This document shows, one piece after another, positions 58,281 through 64,000 of a stretch of 64,000 bases of DNA (the first letter of the stretch is position 1; every line of letters starts with the position of its first letter). The notes beneath the pieces were generated by a model that was not told the origin of the DNA, did no database searches, and saw only the letters and a list, made by a program, of their open reading frames with translations. The translations under genes and the position numbers were made by a program. This DNA comes from Halicephalobus mephisto (lineage: Eukaryota; Nematoda; Chromadorea; Rhabditida; Panagrolaimidae), in the NCBI GenBank assembly GCA_009193035.1, contig SWDT01000098.1:124001-188000 (forward strand), given 5' to 3'.

Positions 58281-59419
58281 ATAAAATAATAGGACTTTTG
58301 AGCCACCTCTGATTTAATTACTATAAATTGGAATTATTTATGCTTTATGATCACTATGAAAAGACCCAAAACGTAGATTAACTTACATGACTTTAAAAAT
58401 TTGAAGAAGCTTCTGTAAATTCATGGGAAAACAATTCCGGAACAATGTTGATTTACAACTTTTATACTGTTGGTATGACATCTCGAAATTGAATAGTTAA
58501 ATATTTTATCAAAAACAAGGTAACGGAGTAAAAGATAAAAAATAAAGAAGTTTTACTTTCGTCGGGATGTAAAGCATTTTGTCTTTATCTAAACATCCCT
58601 CACTACTTGATAATCGGGGAAATATGGTATTCTGAGTAGTATAAACGCTGTGTATTATATAAATTAGGATATGTTACAAACTTCTTCCCGCATTGACATC
58701 TCATAAAATGTGAAATTGATAAATATTAGGTAATTAAAATATGAAAATGCCTTGTCTTGATCATAGTTGACTATCTGACAGATTTATTCTTTGTTATAGA
58801 AATTTATAAAACTTGGAAAAGCCTGCGAAAAAGAAAAGTAAATTATAGTTTACGCTGTTTTCAATGATGGATGCCAGTCAATTGTATATCAAAATTGCCA
58901 CATGTGAATTACAAGATTCAATTTGGAGATTATGGAAGATACTGTAAAAAATACAGGACCTAGATTAAGGACTTTCAAGTTATATCACACATCTAACAAA
59001 GTATTTTTCAAAATACAATTAATTTTAGGTTGTATTGTGTAAAAATTGAATATAGGATTCCAATCAATTACGTTAGAAACCTAATTCAGTTTATATAGCA
59101 AAAAAAATGAAGATCTCAGTCCTTCAATATTATCCTTTTTATCTGCTGTTTGACAAAGATTATCTTCATAAACAGTCAATACAGAAACAATTTTCCCCTA
59201 GATGTCCCTTTCTATTTCAATAACAGTTTTTGAATATAAGATAGTTATGAAACAATATGGAGAAATTAATTTATTTTTATAAAAACATTATTTCAATCGC
59301 ATCAATCATTTTGCTGTCAAAATTGGGATTTTCGTTAGAGAGATCAGCTTTCAGTTTTTCATTTTTTCATTAATTTTTTTCTGTCACTACTTTCCATAAA
59401 TACAGTAAGAACTTCCAAA
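58281..59419. other. Intergenic between TauE copies B and C
   Basis: About 1.1 kb of AT-rich DNA. Short similarity to the spacer before copy A occurs near 59040 (gtaaaaattgaata). No gene is supported. Confidence 0.5.
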
Positions 59420-59760
59420 AAGTTCTGCTCTGCCAGAACAGACTCTGGTACCCGATTATTCGAAGCTCTGTCTCTTCGATGATCTTGATACCAGTGTACA
59501 TTAGTCTTTGGTACCCATTTGTCAGTTTGAACTTCTTAAGGAACATCCCTTTCCAAAAACGAGTGATCTTTTTTGACGACTGACGTCACGAACGATCTAT
59601 AAAAGTCTACTGGTTGCTTTATTCTTTTTGTGATATTTTTCGTTACTTCATTGAGCAAATATCGGTCATGACTTCTAGTGCATTTAAACGGCGTCAGTGT
59701 CATCCTACATTCGCATTTATTACTTTGCAAGATTGATGATCACCTGGGTCTTAAAATCAT
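59420..59760 (-). pseudogene. Antisense gene relic, copy C (upstream of TauE gene 3)
   Basis: Minus-strand fragments RSHDRYLLNEVTKNITKR and FLKKFKLTNGYQRLMYTG, continuing IKIIEETELRIIGYQS, correspond to copies A and B. Part of it still forms an open frame (59536-59730), but the homologous parts fall in different frames, so it is decayed. Confidence 0.5.
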
Positions 59761-59824
59761 CATTTTTCGTCGTCGTTAACTGAAGACATTTTGTTCTTTA
59801 CCTATCTCCCGTTATTTTGATTTA

Positions 59825-61198
59825 ATGGACGGAAATAACAGGTTTCTGCAGGAGGATAAACCCCTCAGAGAAGTGGATAAAAATGATCCAGAAGATGCAG
59901 GAATGGATCCAATCATGGAGAACCGCGGGAGAAGAACGGTAAAAGAGTTCTTCGTTAAATATTTCCTTTACGGTAAGGCTTAAAAATTATCTATTACCTA
60001 AAAACTCACTTTTCAGGCCAGCAGTTGACTGATGATGAGAATAAAAATTCTATCAGTTCCAATGAAGATTCTTTTGATTCCAAGCTACTCCAGAAGTACC
60101 GTAAATTCTTCGCTTTCCTGATCCCCTTTGCGATTGCCCAGTTTGTCTGGTGGAGTCTCGCTCTCAGATTCGACTTCCTGTCCCTCTATGAGAAAAACTG
60201 GGAAATGCCGGTGACGATGATCGGTGGAGGCATTGTTGCGGGAATGACTGCCACAGGGGGTGGAGCTATCGCCTTCCCAGGTAGAGTTTTGCTTAATTCC
60301 TTAATCTCCGTTGATCCATTTACAGTCATGACCTTCGTTCTCCAAACTAGCCCCAGATCAGCCAGAGATTTTTCTCTACTAATCCAGTCGGTGGGAATGT
60401 CCATAGCTCTGTTCACCATTGTCTTCATGAGAATCCAAGTAGATTGGCGATCTATCAGCTATGGTCTTTCTGGAGCTATCCCTGGTCTTATCATCGGATT
60501 CAACACTTTGGATAAGGTGGTTGGAGACCCAGAAAAGAAGATGCTCTTTGTCTCCATCTGGTCAGCCTTCGCCATAGCCCTGTATATACTGAACCGAGAG
60601 AAGAAGAGACAAACAGTGTCAGTGGTCCAAAATTTCACTCTTTGGAAAGCGGGTGTTTTGATCTTAGCAGGGTTCATGGGGGGCATTTGCACTTCTTTCG
60701 CCGGCTCTGGGCTGGATATTTGCATCTTCTCGATAGTCACTCTGTTGTTCAGAGTCTCCGAACAGACAGCCACACCCACTACCATAATCGCGATGGCTCT
60801 GCTTTCTCAATTTGCCGTTTTCTGGAGAGCCGTCATAGATTACGACATCGACCCAATTGCCTTGAATTACGTGAAAGTCTCCGCACCTGTAGTGGTCTTT
60901 TGCGCTCCATTGGGATCCTTCCTTGGATCCCACTTCCACAGACTAGTAAGTCCTCAAATAATTAATAAATATATTTAACTTAAACTTTCAGACTCTGGCT
61001 TGGCTCGTGTGCATTCTTCAAGTTATTGCATACGCTGGATTTCTAGCGACAATACCTACGATAGTTTTATTAGGATCATCGATGGCCATTTTAATAGTTG
61101 GATTGGTCTTTTTCTCCTTCCTCAGCAAAACGGGTAAAAGATTGATGGAAAAGGAACAGAAAATAATGATGATTGATTTGGAAGTGAATCCAAATTAA
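59825..61198 (+). CDS. TauE/SafE-family membrane transporter, copy C
   Basis: Four exons (59825-59972, 60017-60280, 60326-60945, 60992-61198) give 412 residues. The 45-nt second intron (60281-60325) is open in frame, and splicing restores FPVMTFVLQTSP as in the other copies. Copy C has the longest N-terminus, a hydrophilic cytosolic stretch of about 45 residues (MDGNNRFLQEDKPLREVDKN and onward), which is broken by stops in copy A. Glycine signatures are GGIVAGMTATGGGAIAFP and GGICTSFAGSGLDICIFSIV. It ends with a basic/acidic cytosolic tail. It is intact. TauE/SafE proteins are common in prokaryotes, plants and protists, so their presence as an intron-containing tandem array in an animal is notable. 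Confidence 0.88.
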
Positions 61199-61640
61199 AT
61201 TGTCTATATTTAGTCATTTGTACTTTCACTACAGTAAATTCGAATGTTTGTAAGATTCGAATTACTTTCTTACAGTTACTGAGAAACTTTGAATATTCTG
61301 AAATGAGAAATTTTAATTCTAAAAATCCTTGAATTTCCTAAAAAGTTCTGAAACTTCGTTTTGAAAAAACTCCATATAAATGTTACTTTTTAGTTCGCAA
61401 AGTACACGATTTGATGACAATTGTTTCGAAAGTAAAAAATTAACAATATTGGAATAAAGTACACTTACCTCGTAATAAAGAATGGATCAATAAATTCATT
61501 TTTTTTAACATCTGCGGAAGAGTTGTTCAACAGAAAGATAAGATAAACACGAGACACTCCTTCTAATGCCTCCCATAAAAGCCCATATTGATTGACAGAA
61601 AATCAGTTTTCCTTAATATTCTTCCATAAGGTTCTTTAAA
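61199..61640. other. Intergenic between TauE copy C and POT1-like gene
   Basis: About 440 bp, AT-rich, containing the 3' end of TauE C and the 5' flank of the next plus-strand gene. No specific element is recognised. Confidence 0.45.
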
Positions 61641-62476
61641 ATGAATTTAACGTTGACGTCATCTGAAGAAATTAATAACTGTAAAAACAACGTATATTGG
61701 TAAGTTTGTTCTAATTGGAACTTTATTCACCGGAGATTTTAGCACCGTAATATTATCCGTAGTGTCATATTGCTATAAACCTGATAATCCAACGATTTTT
61801 ATAAACTGTAAAACAAGAGATGGACTAGGAGTCGTCTGTGTTGCTAAGCAAAACTTCCACAATAATGATTATAAATACACATCTGGGGATATTATTAAAT
61901 TTCATAACGTTCAGATGGCTTATGTCAAACAACGACCAAATCACATCAAATGGGACTTGAGAATTGAACGTGATTCTAAAGTAGAGTTATGTTATAGTAA
62001 AGAGAGCAAATATGAAATGCCGATGAGAATACTCTGTCCGACAGCTAGACTGTTCAATGATGCAAAGTCGTTTGAGTCATTGCCCGCTTATAAATCGTTA
62101 TCAACTCCTTCAGCTAAACGTAAGTTTTCTTTTTTCCTTTAAATTAACTATATCTTCCTTTGCAGTAGTTGGCATTATTGAAGAGCACCTTGTTGAAGAC
62201 AGTTTCCCACCAATGGAAGGTTATTATTACATCACTACAGTTAATCTCCTGAAGGAGCGCTCGAAAATAAAACTCATAATTTCTCCCGAACTCGGTTTAT
62301 GGCCAAAGATCCTCCTTCATCCCAATCTCATTGTGTCAATTGGTGGAGAAGAGTACAATTACTATTCCTATATGAAGGCCAGAATCATCAAGAAAGGAGA
62401 TCATTTTGACATTGCTTCACCACAGGAAATAGAAACTGCTTTGATTAAACCAAGAAAGACCGAAGAATTCTGCTAA
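61641..62476 (+). CDS. POT1-like telomere end-binding OB-fold protein
   Basis: Three exons (61641-61699, 61743-62119, 62166-62476), joined in phases 2 and 1, give 248 residues. Residues about 15-130 resemble the first OB fold of POT1 (Telo_bind): VYWCTVILSVVSYCYKPDN, a beta-barrel core with FINCKTRDGLGVVCVAKQNF, and SGDIIKFHNVQMAYVKQRPN, which parallels the GDIVRFHRLKIQ strand of human POT1. The C-terminal half (VVGIIEEHLVEDSFPPMEGY, YYITTVNLLKERSKIKLIIS) may be a second, degenerate OB fold. Telomeric single-stranded DNA binding is inferred from the fold. Nematode genomes carry several short POT1 paralogs, which would fit this size. It follows the TauE array on the same strand, but no functional link is evident. 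Confidence 0.65.
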
Positions 62477-62629
62477 GAATGGTGTGATATGGACTGATGA
62501 TAATTCGTCTTAGTAAAGAAACTAAAAATCCATAGTTGAGAAACGAAAAGAGTAAATTAATATAGAGTTATCTTACATTACTGAAAATACCATACGAAAG
62601 AATCCAATATCACTCAGAATAGTCTATAT

Positions 62630-62784
62630 TACTCCTATTGTAAGTGAAAACTAAGCTATAGAAGATCTCTATATCATTAAAATGATTATGGAAATTCTGT
62701 ATCATTAAAATTACTCTATATATCCAAACCGTATTCCCTCACCATTCTCAATCTCTTCAACCCAATTTTACCTGAATTCCATCT
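62630..62784 (+). repeat. Direct repeat, 3' flank of POT1-like gene
   Basis: The second copy of the 155-bp segment found at 55766-55920, in the same orientation and 6864 bp away. It starts about 150 bp after the POT1-like stop codon. Confidence 0.88.
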
Positions 62785-64000
62785 CTTTATATCTACATTA
62801 TAGTAATTAATATTTGCTACCACAATTTATATTTTCTCTAAGAAATCTGTACATTCAACGACTCAATCTTGTGAATTTTTAAACTTAATTTTGTTATCAC
62901 TCAAAACTTGTTATAAAATGTAAAATTTCTTGAATTTATAGAAAATATGCTTATATTGTTGATCATAAATAAAAACTAAATAAATTAAAAACTTTGGTAC
63001 AAACCATTTCAGCCTCATCTGCAAGAATAAAAACAAAACTATTATTGTTTTCTTGAGATCTCAATGAATTGATTAGCCTCCTCAATATCTGATCCTGTTC
63101 AATGTTCATATATGATGCCTAGGTTTCGTATTTTTAACATCAGTGATAGTTTGAGATACACGGATCAAATTTGTCAATTATAATTTCGAGGAAAACTCGA
63201 ATTTCATAGCTGTTGTAAGATTTGGAAAATTCCTCTTTGATCTTATTGTTGTAATCTGCATGAAATAGAAAATTGGAATTAAGAAGAGGAGATTCTTTTA
63301 TGGATAACTGAAAAAATCTTATCTACCGTAAATATAGCTAACAACAAAAATCATCAAAGAGGGACAAAATTTGAGAAAGATCATCTCAATCTTTTCAAAT
63401 GTAATCGAACTGTTCCGTAAATGTAGGATTCGATAGAAACTTCTCCAAAGAGATAGTGACTGAAAGCAAAACAAGTTGTGTATTCTGTTACTATCCACAC
63501 TCTTTGTCACCTTTACCCAGGTAAGTAACAACACCAGATTTCTTCCTGAAACAGTCCATGAAGGACTAGACCAACTTGACTATTTTCAAAATCAGCAATT
63601 TCGACTACAATTTCCCTTTGAATGAAATCTCGTGGCTTTGAATTGAAGTTGACGATTTTTTTTTCTGATGCCAATTTCGAATTTTCTCTTAAAATTTTAT
63701 TAATAGAAGAAAGATAAATTTAGAAAGACAAAAAGTCATCTAAAATGTTAAAAACTCTTTGAGAAACAAAAAATTGACCTTTGAATTTTCCGATGATGTC
63801 TTGTTTTCAAAACACTTGATTAGATTAAATTGTTGATTTTTACAAACAATCGATAAAGAAAAAATTCCTTTCAAATTTTGAAAGTAATTTGTTGAAGAAA
63901 AATATTTAGAAACAAAAATCTAAAACAATGATTTCTCTGAATATTATCATCATCCTGATTAATATTTGTTGAATTTTCTCCAACTTGGGATTTTTAATAC
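62785..64000. other. AT-rich right end with no firm gene
   Basis: The minus strand at about 63530-63660 reads coding-like (NFNSKPRDFIQREIVVEIAD then FENSQVGLVLHGLFQ) up to a TTTCAG, and an adjacent frame at 63319-63534 is open. No start or consistent splice chain could be built, so a gene fragment or relic is possible but not annotated. Confidence 0.4.

Noticed and set aside
61641..62476. Operon or functional system linking the POT1-like protein with TauE genes
   Set aside because: There is only same-strand adjacency, with a gap of more than 400 bp; no shared motif or known pathway supports it.

Overview
This is a nuclear segment of an invertebrate animal genome, most likely a nematode. Introns are mostly tiny (about 40-60 nt) with GTAAGT or GTTTGT donors and TTTCAG acceptors. 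Several genes have an acceptor-like CAG at or just before the start codon, as expected for spliced-leader trans-splicing. The gene set (MAPKAP kinase, Disabled, M6 proteolipid, DMAP1, VPS13D, sigma GST, a chemoreceptor-like 7TM protein) is metazoan. A tardigrade or another trans-splicing invertebrate is not excluded. All joined coordinates come from reading donor and acceptor sites by eye and checking that reading phase is kept.

Layout, left to right. 1-1134(-): MAPKAP kinase 2/3, cut by the window edge. 4405-5392(-): bZIP-like factor. 5878-7166: dead mariner element. 7189-7712: long hairpin element. 8338-10046(-): Disabled endocytic adaptor. 11269-14290(+): ANKRD29-like ankyrin protein, converging on an unknown acidic/basic protein (14339-15118,-). 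15433-16584(-): M6 proteolipid. 17194-18734(-): divergent beta-tubulin. 19675-20071(+): small GPI-anchored-type protein. 22633-23524(-): 7TM receptor. 25056-26547(+): SECp43-like protein with an RS segment. 26809-30434(-): FN3 protein resembling an R3-type receptor phosphatase ectodomain without a phosphatase domain. 32565-33851(-): synaptotagmin-like tandem C2 protein. 38555-39217(+): sigma GST. 39420-40926(-): DMAP1. 41233-42008(+): PLPBP. 42240-52870(+): a VPS13D-like lipid transfer protein of about 3373 residues.

The last 11 kb is the most unusual part. Three tandem TauE/SafE-family membrane transporter genes (54474-55746, 56999-58280, 59825-61198) share four exons and identical intron positions. 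Each is preceded by a decayed antisense relic of a second gene, so the duplicated unit was a two-gene cassette. A POT1-like OB-fold protein (61641-62476) follows, and the DNA just after it repeats the 3' flank of the first TauE gene. The three copies show mosaic similarity that suggests gene conversion.

The remaining sequence is AT-rich intergenic DNA. No convincing tRNA, rRNA, SL RNA or CRISPR was seen. A recurring motif around TTCATATATGAA lies in introns and 5' flanks of several genes.
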